A stretch of 64,000 nucleotides of DNA, taken from positions 1-64,000 of the forward strand of contig NZ_MBSS01000045.1 of NCBI RefSeq assembly GCF_001695855.1, read 5' to 3'. Under the pieces are notes generated by a model, which worked only from the letters and a program-made list of their open reading frames with translations, ran no database searches and was not told where the DNA came from. The DNA comes from Ensifer sp. LC163. Lineage in GTDB: Bacteria; Pseudomonadota; Alphaproteobacteria; Rhizobiales; Rhizobiaceae. Both the position numbers and the translations under genes were made by a program. Shown piece after piece: positions 55,701 to 64,000 of this stretch (position 1 is its first letter; each line of letters starts with the position of its first letter).

Positions 55701-57071
55701 CTATTTGGCCGCCTTGGCCGCCTTTTTCGCAGCCTTTCGTGCCTCGTAGCGTTCACGCAGGACACGTGCCCTGCCCGGCTTGATCTCCTGGCGCGCGCGG
55801 CCGAAGGCAACGGCGTCGGCCGGCACGTCCTCGGTGATGACGCTGCCGGAGGCGACCAGTGCGCCGTCACCGATCGTCACCGGTGCGACCAGCGAGGAGT
55901 TCGAGCCGACGAAGGCATTCTCGCCAATGCGGGTCTCGTGCTTGTTCACGCCGTCATAGTTACAGGTGATCGTGCCGGCACCGATGTTCGAGCCGGCGCC
56001 GACGAAGGCATCGCCGATATAGGTCAGATGGTTGACCTTGGCGCCGGCGCCGATTTCCGCCTTCTTGACCTCGCAGAAATTCCCGACTTTCGACTTTTCG
56101 CCGAGATCAGCACCGGGCCGCAGGCGCGCATAGGGGCCGACGGTTGCGCCAGCACGCACCGTCGCTCCCTCGACATGCGAGAAGGCATGGATGATGGCGC
56201 CGCTCTCGACGCGGACGCCCGGGCCGAACACGACATTCGGTTCGATCAGCACGTCCTGCTGCAATTCCGTGTCCCAGGCGAGGAAAACGGTCTCCGGCGC
56301 GATCATCGAGACACCCGACAGCATCAGTTCGTGACGGCGGCGCTGCTGCCAGAGCCGCTCGATATAGGCGAGTTCCGCACGGGTATTGCAGCCGGTCAGC
56401 TCCTCCTCGGGCGCTTCGACGGCGATGGCGCGGCCGCCGATTGCCCGCACGATCTCGACCAGGTCGGTCAGGTAATACTCGCCCTTGACGTTGGCATTGC
56501 CGATGCGGTCGAGCAGGTCGAGCGCCTTGCGGCCATCGATCGCCATCAGCCCGCCATTGCAATAGGTGATGCGGCGTTCTTCCTCGGTCGCATCCTTGTG
56601 CTCGCGGATCGCGAGCAGCGCGCCGTCTTCGACGATCAGCCGGCCATAACCCGAGGGATCGGCAGCCTCGAAACCGATGACGACCACATCGTTGCCGGCG
56701 GCCAGGCCGTCGCGCGCCGCCTTGAGCGGCTCAGGCGTGATCAGCGGCGTATCGCCGAAGACAACTAGAATGTCGTCAAACCCCCTGGATATTGCTTCGC
56801 GCGCCGCCAGAACCGCATGTCCGGTGCCAAGACGCTCCTTCTGCAGGAACGACGCAATCGATACGCCGCCGATGCCGGCAGCACCTGAAACAACCTCGGC
56901 GTCGCGTCCGACAACGAGAGCGACGTCGGAAATCGACGCGCTCGAGAGCGCGGCCACCACATGGGCAATCATCGGCCGGCCGGCCACCGGATGCAGCACC
57001 TTCGACATCGACGATTTCATCCGCGTGCTTTCACCCGCAGCCAGTACAATCGCCAGGCAACTCCGTTCCAT
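55701..57071 (-). CDS. glmU: Bifunctional GlmU uridyltransferase/acetyltransferase
   Basis: 456 residues. The N-terminal pyrophosphorylase domain has [11 protein letters not shown] (about 10-20) with the nucleotide loop, FGDTPLIT near 100, and ITYCNGG. The C-terminal left-handed beta helix carries hexapeptide repeats and the [18 protein letters not shown] acetyltransferase segment. It finishes UDP-GlcNAc synthesis and lies just upstream of glmS on the same strand. It has a Lys/Ala-rich C-terminal tail. Confidence 0.97.
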   Translation of the reverse strand: MERSCLAIVLAAGESTRMKSSMSKVLHPVAGRPMIAHVVAALSSASISDVALVVGRDAEVVSGAAGIGGVSIASFLQKERLGTGHAVLAAREAISRGFDDILVVFGDTPLITPEPLKAARDGLAAGNDVVVIGFEAADPSGYGRLIVEDGALLAIREHKDATEEERRITYCNGGLMAIDGRKALDLLDRIGNANVKGEYYLTDLVEIVRAIGGRAIAVEAPEEELTGCNTRAELAYIERLWQQRRRHELMLSGVSMIAPETVFLAWDTELQQDVLIEPNVVFGPGVRVESGAIIHAFSHVEGATVRAGATVGPYARLRPGADLGEKSKVGNFCEVKKAEIGAGAKVNHLTYIGDAFVGAGSNIGAGTITCNYDGVNKHETRIGENAFVGSNSSLVAPVTIGDGALVASGSVITEDVPADAVAFGRARQEIKPGRARVLRERYEARKAAKKAAKAAK

Positions 57072-57277
57072 CCAATGAACTCCTTGGTCTTTTTCTTGAG
57101 GACCGATATCCGGCTGCCCGATTCGGCCCCTTCATATCAGCAACATATTGCGGGAAGCATAATTCGCACAATCACGTCGCGTTAACCGGCTTAAAACCCG
57201 ATGATGGCATAAGGGGAAGCGGAGCCTGCCTCGGCAACCCATGCGCGTGCATCGCTCCCTCGGGGAGAGAAGCCGCA

Positions 57278-59041
57278 ATGCATGCCAGCACCGATCTCGA
57301 CGCAGCAGCAAAGCCGGACAATATCGCTCTGGCTGCCATATGTTCGCCGCTTGCAGGACTCGCTCTGGCACTCGCTCTGCTCTCGCTGCTGCTGACCGTC
57401 ACGATCCCGCAGCCGATAGGGCCGATGTTCTGGGATCATTATCTCTATCTTGATGCCGCCAACCGGCTTGCTGACGGACAGATCCCGTCCGTCGATTTCT
57501 TCGCACCCGTCGGCGGGTTCGGGTACTACCTGTTCACAGCGCTGCAATCGGCGTTCCCGAACGGCCACCCCCTGCTGCTGGCGAGTTGGTGCCTTCTCAT
57601 CGTCACTGGTCCGTTGATCGGCCTGGTAATGCTCGACATTCAGAAGCGCTCACGGGCACTAGCCTACGCCATCCTGCTGCCGTTCCTTCTCTTTTCCGTG
57701 CTTCCTTTCAACACCGGCGACTTTTATCCCTATCCGGGATCCGATGGCTTCGGCATCTACAACCGCCAGGTCTGCCAGTTGCTCTACGTGCTCGCCGCCG
57801 CACTCATCTATGTGCGCAGCCCGCGCATTCTTTCGACTGTCGTCGCAGGGGCGATGATCGCGCTTTTCTTCGTGAAGATTACTGGGGCAGTCGCAGGCGT
57901 GATCCTGTGTCTGACGGCATTCGCGGCCGGGCGGTTCGGCCTGCGCCCGGCAGTCGCGTCGGCTCTGATCTTCTTCAGCGTCCTTGCCGTTATCGAGCTC
58001 TCGCTTGGTGCGGTATCGGCCTATGTCGCCGATATCCTGGCGATGCTAGACGTCAATGACGGCAGTCTGCTGCCGCGCCTTTTTCAGGCAGCGTCGCTGA
58101 ACGCGGGCCTTCTTCTGCCTGCGGGCCTTCTGTGCCTGACCCTCTTTTTTGCGAACCTGCCAGCTTTCGCCGCGTCGTTGCGGGCCGCCTGCCGCAGACC
58201 TTCGGTCGTCGGCATGGGCCAGGTTTTCGACCAGAAATTCTTCTGGCTCGCCGCTTTCGTGGTGGCCGGCATCCTGTTCGAAAGCCAGAACACCGGCAGC
58301 CAGGCCTTCATCTTCCTCTATCCATTGCTGCTCAAAATCGCCCTCGACTTCGCCGCCAACAGCACGTCCAAGCGGCTAACGATAGCGGTTTCGCTCCTAG
58401 CCGCCGCGGCGGCGCTGCCACCGATGACTGTCGTCGCCCAGAAGAGCGCACGCGCCTGGGTCGGCGCCGTCAACAATGTCCGGATCGAGAGCCACAACCT
58501 GAAAACGATGGGTGCGGTGAATGTCCGCCCGATCCTGGCAGTGCGGGCCGAACGCATGCGCGATGCCTATATCACGCAGCGCGGCGCCTTCGATACACTC
58601 GCGGACGCGGGCGAGTTGCCGTCATTCCTGCTCTACAGCGATTTCGACTTCCAGACCGCCTGGCTGACGAATGTCGACGGCGCTGTCGATGCCCTGCGCG
58701 CCTACGAGGCCGCCAATGGCGTCCGCTTTGAAACCATCTTCAATATCGATTTCGCCAATCCGTTTCCCTGGTTGATGGATCGCCACGCGCCGAAACGCGT
58801 CGCCATCGGCGCAGACCCGTTCCGGGCGATCCCGCCGCCGGACGCAGAGGTGCGCGCGGCAGTGGCTGCCGTCGACATCGCGCTCGTGCCGACTTGCCCA
58901 CCGACAAATGTCAACAGGACACTGCTGGCGCTCTACCTGCCGAGCCTCGAGGCAGGCCACACGCGCATCACACTGACGCCGTGCTACGACGCGTTCGTCC
59001 GGAACGGCTTGCGTCCCGGCGAAACGGCCGCCGGTTCGTAG
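57278..59041 (+). CDS. Multi-span membrane protein, GT-C glycosyltransferase-like, uncharacterised
   Basis: 587 residues from the ATG at 57278 behind GGGGAGAG. About ten membrane helices cover the first 350 or so residues, then a soluble C-terminal domain. The first loop (WDHYLYLDAANRLADGQIPS then VDFFAPVGGFGYYLF) resembles the acidic loop of GT-C enzymes, which use polyprenyl-phosphate sugars. No specific family recognised, and the acidic signature is only suggestive. It is divergent from glmU and ends 3 bases from a convergent phosphate transporter gene. Probably an envelope glycan enzyme, by inference. Confidence 0.75.
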   Translation: MHASTDLDAAAKPDNIALAAICSPLAGLALALALLSLLLTVTIPQPIGPMFWDHYLYLDAANRLADGQIPSVDFFAPVGGFGYYLFTALQSAFPNGHPLLLASWCLLIVTGPLIGLVMLDIQKRSRALAYAILLPFLLFSVLPFNTGDFYPYPGSDGFGIYNRQVCQLLYVLAAALIYVRSPRILSTVVAGAMIALFFVKITGAVAGVILCLTAFAAGRFGLRPAVASALIFFSVLAVIELSLGAVSAYVADILAMLDVNDGSLLPRLFQAASLNAGLLLPAGLLCLTLFFANLPAFAASLRAACRRPSVVGMGQVFDQKFFWLAAFVVAGILFESQNTGSQAFIFLYPLLLKIALDFAANSTSKRLTIAVSLLAAAAALPPMTVVAQKSARAWVGAVNNVRIESHNLKTMGAVNVRPILAVRAERMRDAYITQRGAFDTLADAGELPSFLLYSDFDFQTAWLTNVDGAVDALRAYEAANGVRFETIFNIDFANPFPWLMDRHAPKRVAIGADPFRAIPPPDAEVRAAVAAVDIALVPTCPPTNVNRTLLALYLPSLEAGHTRITLTPCYDAFVRNGLRPGETAAGS

Positions 59042-59044
59042 AGA

Positions 59045-60691
59045 TCACGCCTGTGGTCGCAACCGGCTCTCGGTCAAAAGCCCGCTTTCCTCGAGGATCG
59101 GATAGGCGACCGACGCAATGTGGGCGTTGATGCGCTTCAAATCGCGCAACATGTCGAGATGCAGCGAACTGGTCTGCAGGCTTTCCAGTCGTCCGTCGCG
59201 TAGCCGCTCGATGTGCCGTTCGGCCGACCGCTTCTCCATGTGGCGCACACTGACCTTCACCTCGATCAATTGTCGGGCGAGATCGGCGTTGCGGGTGACA
59301 AAAATGGTCTGGGCAACCCGCAGATTGTCGATCGTCAGGTTGAAGAGGCTCTTCAGTTCCTGATAGCCGTCCTCGGAGAATTTCAGGCCATTGTTGACCT
59401 TCTTGCCGATCTGCTCGCACAGCCCCTTCTCGATGATATCGCCCATATGCTCGAGATTGATTGCGTAGTCGATGATCACGATCGAGCGGCGCCCATCCTC
59501 CGGGCTCAGGCCGTCGCGACCCAGGCGCGACAGGAAAATCTTCACTTCCTGCTGCAGCAGATCGACCTGCTTCTCGAACTTGCCGATATCGCGGATCTCC
59601 GACAGATCGTTGTTGTTGAAGGCGGTCTGGGCGCGGATCAGCATCATCTCGATCAGGTCGCCCACCCGCAGCACTTCCCGCGTCGCGCCCGAAAGAGCCA
59701 TGACCGGCGTGTGCAGCACGTTCTCGTCGAGATAGCGCGGCCCGGTTTCGTCCGCCTCGCTATCGGGGATGAAGCGGATCATCAGCCGCGACAGCAGGCC
59801 CGCAAACGGCCAGGCGAGGATCGCCACGGCAAGATTGAACGCCAGATGGATATCGACCGGCAGGTTCTGCTTCGGCAACGGCAGACTTTGCAGGAACTCG
59901 ACGCTGACACCGGTCAAAGGCAGCGCGATCAGACATCCGATGGCACGGACGACGAGATTGCCAAGCGTGACGCGTCGCGCCGGCGGCGCCGAAGACAGCG
60001 TCGCCATGACAGGCGGGATCGCCCCGCCGAGATTGGCGCCAAGCACCAGCGCAACCGTCAGCCCGACGGAGAGAACGCCGGCGGCGGAAAGGGAAAGCAC
60101 CAGCATCACCACCGCGAGGCTGGAGGAAGAGGCGAAGGCAAGGCCCGCGGATATGATCAAAGCGACTGGCCAGGCGCTGTCGAGCATGCCGAGAAACGCT
60201 GCCAGCGCCGCCGATTCCCGCATCGGCTCGGTGGCCAGGCCAAGCAAATGCAGCGACAGCAGCATCAGACCGATCCCGACAAAGGCCGCGCCAAGGCCCT
60301 GGCGGGCGTTCGAGCGGCTGACGCGGTGCAGCAACACGCCGACCAGAATGATCATCGGCGACAACCATTCGATGCCAGTTGCGACGATCCAGGCGGTGAC
60401 CGCCGTACCGACATTCGCACCGAGCAAGACGATCTGCGCCATGCGCGAGCGAATAAGCCCCTTCTCCACGAAAGAGGCAGTCATCAATGCCGTCGCAGTC
60501 GAGCTTTGCAGAGCGAGTGTCGCAACAAGGCCCGTCAGGAACGATCGCGTCGGCCCGCTCGTCCCCTGGGCCAGGCCGGCCCGCAGCTTCGCCCCGAAGG
60601 CGCGCGTTACCCCATCCTTGACCAGGGAAAGGCCGAACAGCAGCAGCGCCACCGCTCCGAACAGATTTACCATCACGATTGTCGATTGCAT
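59045..60691 (-). CDS. Na/Pi-cotransporter family protein with PhoU-like domain
   Basis: 548 residues. The first 310 or so hold two Na/Pi cotransporter repeats (QSSTATALM and AVVMLVLSLSAAGVLS regions, with GANVGTAVTAW and GANLGGAIPPVMA). The C-terminal 200 residues are a PhoU-like helical domain. This is the NptA/YjbB type: sodium- or proton-coupled phosphate movement, with YjbB described as an exporter in E. coli. The ATG at 60691 follows an unclear ribosome-binding site; an upstream frame exists but adds a non-family leader. Confidence 0.9.
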   Translation of the reverse strand: MQSTIVMVNLFGAVALLLFGLSLVKDGVTRAFGAKLRAGLAQGTSGPTRSFLTGLVATLALQSSTATALMTASFVEKGLIRSRMAQIVLLGANVGTAVTAWIVATGIEWLSPMIILVGVLLHRVSRSNARQGLGAAFVGIGLMLLSLHLLGLATEPMRESAALAAFLGMLDSAWPVALIISAGLAFASSSSLAVVMLVLSLSAAGVLSVGLTVALVLGANLGGAIPPVMATLSSAPPARRVTLGNLVVRAIGCLIALPLTGVSVEFLQSLPLPKQNLPVDIHLAFNLAVAILAWPFAGLLSRLMIRFIPDSEADETGPRYLDENVLHTPVMALSGATREVLRVGDLIEMMLIRAQTAFNNNDLSEIRDIGKFEKQVDLLQQEVKIFLSRLGRDGLSPEDGRRSIVIIDYAINLEHMGDIIEKGLCEQIGKKVNNGLKFSEDGYQELKSLFNLTIDNLRVAQTIFVTRNADLARQLIEVKVSVRHMEKRSAERHIERLRDGRLESLQTSSLHLDMLRDLKRINAHIASVAYPILEESGLLTESRLRPQA

Positions 60692-61053
60692 GGCATGTCT
60701 TTCCGCAGGGCCGCATGAATCGCCCCGCCCAATACACACAACCATAGTTCCGAAGTGTTTTCGACCTCAATCCGACGACGGCGATTTCGTCACTCTGACA
60801 GATAATTTTCCGTTGCCGGCTAACAAATCCGACATCGATTTTGCCAGCTACGCCCCTCCGTGGACGACCGTCGGCATCGCAAGCAGCCCAACCAAGCCTC
60901 AGGTCCGAAGCGCGCCCTGTTCGCGCGATCCGCCGTGATCTTCGGCTGGCGCGCAATTTGCGCCATTGCGCCCTTCATTTCCTGTTTCGTTTGTTTTAAG
61001 GAACGAACTCGTTTGGCCAACAGCCACCGCACTGTAACGAGGTTTCTGCCCCC
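60692..61053. other. Divergent control region between the Na/Pi gene and ppiD
   Basis: About 360 bases holding both promoters. A CTGTCAG half-site exists on the minus strand but not a full Pho box. Open frames in it are chance frames. No gene. Confidence 0.45.
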
Positions 61054-62946
61054 ATGCTCGAATTCCTGAGAAAAGCCGCCCAGACCTGGGTCGTCAAAGG
61101 CCTGCTCGTCATTCTCGTGCTGTCTTTCATGGTATGGGGCGCATCGACATCGATGATCGCGAACCAATCGGATGCTGTGGTCGTCGTCGGTGACGTCAAG
61201 GTCAAGGCTCCGGACTTCCGGCTCGCTTACGAGCGTCAGCTTGCGCTCGTTTCGCGCCAGCTCGGCACCCGCCTGACGCCGCAGCAGGCAAAGGCATTCG
61301 GCATCGAGCAGCAGGTCTATTCCCAGCTCGTCGCGGGTGCGGCCCTCGACCAGTTGGCCGGCGACATGAACCTCGGCCTTTCGGAAGATCGGCTGGCCAA
61401 GCTCATCGCCGAAGACCCGGCCTTCCACAGCGTCAACGGCCAGTTCGATCGCCTGACGTTCTCAAGCGTGCTGCGCAATGCAGGCCTTCGCGAACAGGAC
61501 TACATCAACAACCGCAGCCAGGTCGCCGTACGCTCGCAGATCGTCGACGCCCTGTCCGACGGTTATGTCGCACCGAAGGTGCTCAGCGACGCGATCGCCT
61601 CCTATCGCCACGAAAAGCGCTCGATCGACTACGTCCTGCTGTCGAACGCCAATATCGATCCGGTGAAGGCGCCGGGCGACGACGTTCTCGCCCCGTGGTA
61701 CGACGGTCGCAAGGCAAACTACCGCGCGCCGGAATACCGCAAGATCACCTATCTGAAGCTCGCGCCCGAGGATATCGCCGATGCGACGGCCGTGATCGAT
61801 GCGGACGTTCGCGCTGACTACGACAAGCGCAAGGACAATTTCCGCACCGAAGGCGCGCGGACAATCGAACAGCTCGCCTTCCCTTCGCGTGATGCAGCGG
61901 ACGCTGCGGCAGCCAAACTGGCAGCCGGCACGTCCTTCGACGACCTCGTCAAGGCTGAAGGCAAGACGCCTGCCGACGTTCTTCTGGGCGACTTCACCTC
62001 TGCCAGCGTTCCGGACGCAAAGATCGGCGAAGCCGCTTTTGCAATCGCCGCCAATGGCGGCACGTCGCCTGTCATCGATGGCGCCTTCGGACCGGTGATC
62101 CTGCGCGCGACGAACATCCGCCCGGAAACGGTTCGCAGCTTCGATGAGGTCAAGGAAGAACTCCGCAAGGACATTGCCCTTGCCAACGCGCAGAACGAGA
62201 TCATCGGCCTTCACGACAAGATCGAGGACGAGCGCGCTGCCGGCGCCCCGCTCAAGGACGTCGCCGAGCAGCTCAAGCTGAAAGTCGCCACCGTCGACGG
62301 GATCGACGCGACCGGCAAGGATATGAATGGCGATGAAGTCGCGGGCCTGCCGGAGCCTGGTGCTCTGCTGCAGGAGGCCTTCAAGGCTGAAGTGGGCGGC
62401 GAAACCCTGCCGGTCAACATCGGACGTGACGGTTATGTCTGGTTCGACCTCGACGAAGTGGTTCCGGCTCGCGATCGCACACTCGATGAAGCACGCGACG
62501 AGGTCGCAGCAGACTGGACCGCAGAACAGCAGCGCACGGCGCTCGCCGCCAAAGCTACCGAGTTGAAGCAGCGGATCGAAAAGGGTGCGACGCTCGCCGA
62601 TATCGCGGCGGAACTTGGGCTTGCCGTCGAAACGAAGACCGGATTGACCCGGTCGACATCGGATGCGGCACTGAGCCCGGCCGCCGTCGCAGCCGCCTTT
62701 AGCGGTCCGGACGGTCTCGTCGCCAATGCCGCCGGTATCGGCGGTGATGGTCAGATCCTCCTGCGTGTCACCGCGATCGAGAACAACGGCCCGACCGACG
62801 CCCTGGAGGACGATAGCCGGCAGATCCAGGCCGTGGCCCGTGCCAGCGGCGACGACATTCTCGACCAGATGGTATCGACGCTGCAGTCGGCCTACGGTGT
62901 TTCGATCAATCAGACGCTTGCCGAAACGGCTTTGGCACAGAGATAA
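61054..62946 (+). CDS. ppiD: PpiD-like peptidyl-prolyl isomerase / foldase
   Basis: 630 residues. One N-terminal membrane anchor (about 12-33, [17 protein letters not shown]), a SurA-like chaperone region, then a parvulin-type domain near 245-360. The parvulin core ([14 protein letters not shown]) lacks some residues needed for isomerase activity, as in enteric PpiD, so it is mainly a periplasmic folding chaperone near the Sec translocon. It is followed by trpD 19 bases downstream, the usual rhizobial order. Confidence 0.9.
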   Translation: MLEFLRKAAQTWVVKGLLVILVLSFMVWGASTSMIANQSDAVVVVGDVKVKAPDFRLAYERQLALVSRQLGTRLTPQQAKAFGIEQQVYSQLVAGAALDQLAGDMNLGLSEDRLAKLIAEDPAFHSVNGQFDRLTFSSVLRNAGLREQDYINNRSQVAVRSQIVDALSDGYVAPKVLSDAIASYRHEKRSIDYVLLSNANIDPVKAPGDDVLAPWYDGRKANYRAPEYRKITYLKLAPEDIADATAVIDADVRADYDKRKDNFRTEGARTIEQLAFPSRDAADAAAAKLAAGTSFDDLVKAEGKTPADVLLGDFTSASVPDAKIGEAAFAIAANGGTSPVIDGAFGPVILRATNIRPETVRSFDEVKEELRKDIALANAQNEIIGLHDKIEDERAAGAPLKDVAEQLKLKVATVDGIDATGKDMNGDEVAGLPEPGALLQEAFKAEVGGETLPVNIGRDGYVWFDLDEVVPARDRTLDEARDEVAADWTAEQQRTALAAKATELKQRIEKGATLADIAAELGLAVETKTGLTRSTSDAALSPAAVAAAFSGPDGLVANAAGIGGDGQILLRVTAIENNGPTDALEDDSRQIQAVARASGDDILDQMVSTLQSAYGVSINQTLAETALAQR

Positions 62947-62965
62947 GCGGCAAGGAAAGCAACCG

Positions 62966-63979
62966 ATGAGTGATCTGAAACCGTTCGTCGCCAAAGTCGC
63001 CGCCGGCGAGGCCCTTAACCGCGAAGACGCACGAGCGGCTTTCGAGATCATCATGTCGGGTGCGGCCACGCCATCGCAGATCGGTGGCTTCCTGATGGCG
63101 TTGCGCGTCCGCGGCGAAACCGTCGACGAAATCGTCGGCGCCGTTGCCGCCATGCGCGCCCGCATGCTGCCGGTCGATGCTCCGGCCAATGCCGTCGATA
63201 TCGTCGGCACCGGCGGCGACGGCGCCGGTACCTACAATATCTCGACCCTCGCCTCACTGATCGTTGCGGGTGCAGGTGTACCAGTCGCCAAGCACGGCAA
63301 TCGGGCCCTCAGCTCGAAGTCCGGCACGGCCGACGCCCTGTCGTGCCTCGGCGTCAAGCTCGATATCGGCCCTGAGGCGATTTCGCGCTGCATCCGCGAA
63401 GCCGGCGTTGGCTTCATGTTTGCCCAGCAGCACCATTCCGCCATGCGCCATGTCGGGCCGACACGCGTCGAGCTCGGCACCCGCACGATCTTCAACCTGC
63501 TCGGCCCGCTGTCCAACCCTGCCGGCGTCAAGCGACAACTGGTGGGCGTTTACGCGCCGCAATGGGTGCAGCCACTGGCGGAAGTCCTGCGCGACCTCGG
63601 CTCGGAGAATGTCTGGGTCGTGCACGGCGAAGGTCTCGACGAGATCACCACCACCGGCACGACGCAGGTGGCGGCTCTCGAGAACGGCAAGATCAGGACC
63701 TTCACGCTGACGCCGGCGGACTTCGGCCTGCCGACAGTGTCTCTCGACGCCTTGAAGGGCGGCGATGGCGCCCACAATGCCGTTGCGCTGCAGGCTGTTC
63801 TCGACGGTGCGGAAAACGCCTACAGGGACATTTCGCTTGCCAACGCAGCTGCATCGCTGATGATTGCCGGCAAGGCCGTAGATCTTGGTGAAGGCATGAC
63901 GCTCGCCCGCCAGTCGCTCTCGAGCGGTGGCGCCAAGGCGGCACTGCAGCGCCTGATCAGCGTCTCCAACGCTGCCTGA
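62966..63979 (+). CDS. trpD: Anthranilate phosphoribosyltransferase
   Basis: Second step of tryptophan synthesis. 337 residues from the ATG at 62966 (AAGGAAAGC upstream). The PRPP loop [14 protein letters not shown] (about 78-91), [17 protein letters not shown] (about 104-120) and [16 protein letters not shown] are intact. The window ends 21 bases after the stop; trpC would be expected next in rhizobia. Confidence 0.97.
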   Translation: MSDLKPFVAKVAAGEALNREDARAAFEIIMSGAATPSQIGGFLMALRVRGETVDEIVGAVAAMRARMLPVDAPANAVDIVGTGGDGAGTYNISTLASLIVAGAGVPVAKHGNRALSSKSGTADALSCLGVKLDIGPEAISRCIREAGVGFMFAQQHHSAMRHVGPTRVELGTRTIFNLLGPLSNPAGVKRQLVGVYAPQWVQPLAEVLRDLGSENVWVVHGEGLDEITTTGTTQVAALENGKIRTFTLTPADFGLPTVSLDALKGGDGAHNAVALQAVLDGAENAYRDISLANAAASLMIAGKAVDLGEGMTLARQSLSSGGAKAALQRLISVSNAA

Positions 63980-64000
63980 GACAACGCTGCTTTAGACAAG

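Noticed and set aside
59213-60718. Long plus-strand open frame opposite the Na/Pi gene
   Set aside because: Gln/Arg/Asp-rich antisense shadow of a clear transporter gene.
60780-60820. CTGTCAG half-site as a possible Pho box for the Na/Pi gene
   Set aside because: The second half-site at the required distance does not match.

Overview
The window is about 64 kb of a GC-rich alphaproteobacterial chromosome, almost certainly from the Rhizobiales and closest in style to Sinorhizobium/Ensifer or Rhizobium. The reasons are the gene content and order (TatD-metG-holB-tmk, mfd-sdhE-recG, glmU-glmS, glnB-glnA, ppiD-trpD), a LexA controlled by GTTC-N7-GTTC boxes, an IalB-type protein, several rhizobial DUF families, and intergenic palindromes of a kind I recall from rhizobial genomes. 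No complete mobile element, CRISPR array, phage or secondary-metabolite cluster is visible. It is mostly core chromosome with two patches of small, poorly known genes.

Layout. 0-9 kb: long-form purC, then a minus-strand block (metallo-beta-lactamase-fold hydrolase, TatD, metG; holB and tmk with an ATGA overlap; a DacF-like protein with altered catalytic motifs; RlpA lipoprotein). 9-16 kb: a small-gene patch with tRNA-Ser, tRNA-Cys and tRNA-Asn, a 54-residue lipoprotein, a DUF4242 protein, a 47-residue basic protein, lexA with two SOS boxes, small exported proteins and a nuclease-like protein. 16-19.4 kb: a badly broken photolyase gene, cfa, a paired SMR transporter and an SDR. 19.7-23.5 kb: cysK, alaX, sseA, GNAT and DUF1203 in series. 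23.5-33.6 kb: alanine dehydrogenase opposite its likely Lrp-type regulator, a membrane diguanylate cyclase, periplasmic CpdB, HlyU-like protein, ilvA, trkH, an exported protein and a HAD hydrolase.

33.7-36.6 kb is a second small-gene patch with tRNA-Leu, a second 54-residue lipoprotein related to the first, DUF982 and DUF2188 proteins and tiny membrane proteins. 37-42 kb: a CinA-type domain protein, gpt, nnr, and the nitrogen pair glnB-glnA behind sigma-54-type promoter candidates. 42-46 kb: hspQ, IalB-like protein, a YejA-like binding protein, a palindromic repeat and an FrnE-like oxidoreductase. 46-57 kb: repair and envelope-precursor genes (mfd, sdhE, recG, DUF502, GNAT, glmS, glmU). 57-64 kb: a large uncharacterised GT-C-like membrane protein, a Na/Pi cotransporter-PhoU fusion, a PpiD-like foldase and trpD.

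The most notable observations are: a D-Ala-D-Ala carboxypeptidase homologue that keeps SxxK but has lost the SxN serine and the KTG lysine; a photolyase pseudogene with a large internal deletion plus a one-base frameshift; an asymmetric SMR pair in which one subunit carries Asp for the coupling Glu; two 54-residue lipoprotein paralogues; several very small genes; and probable sigma-54, SOS and palindromic-repeat elements. I found no convincing wholly new multi-gene system.
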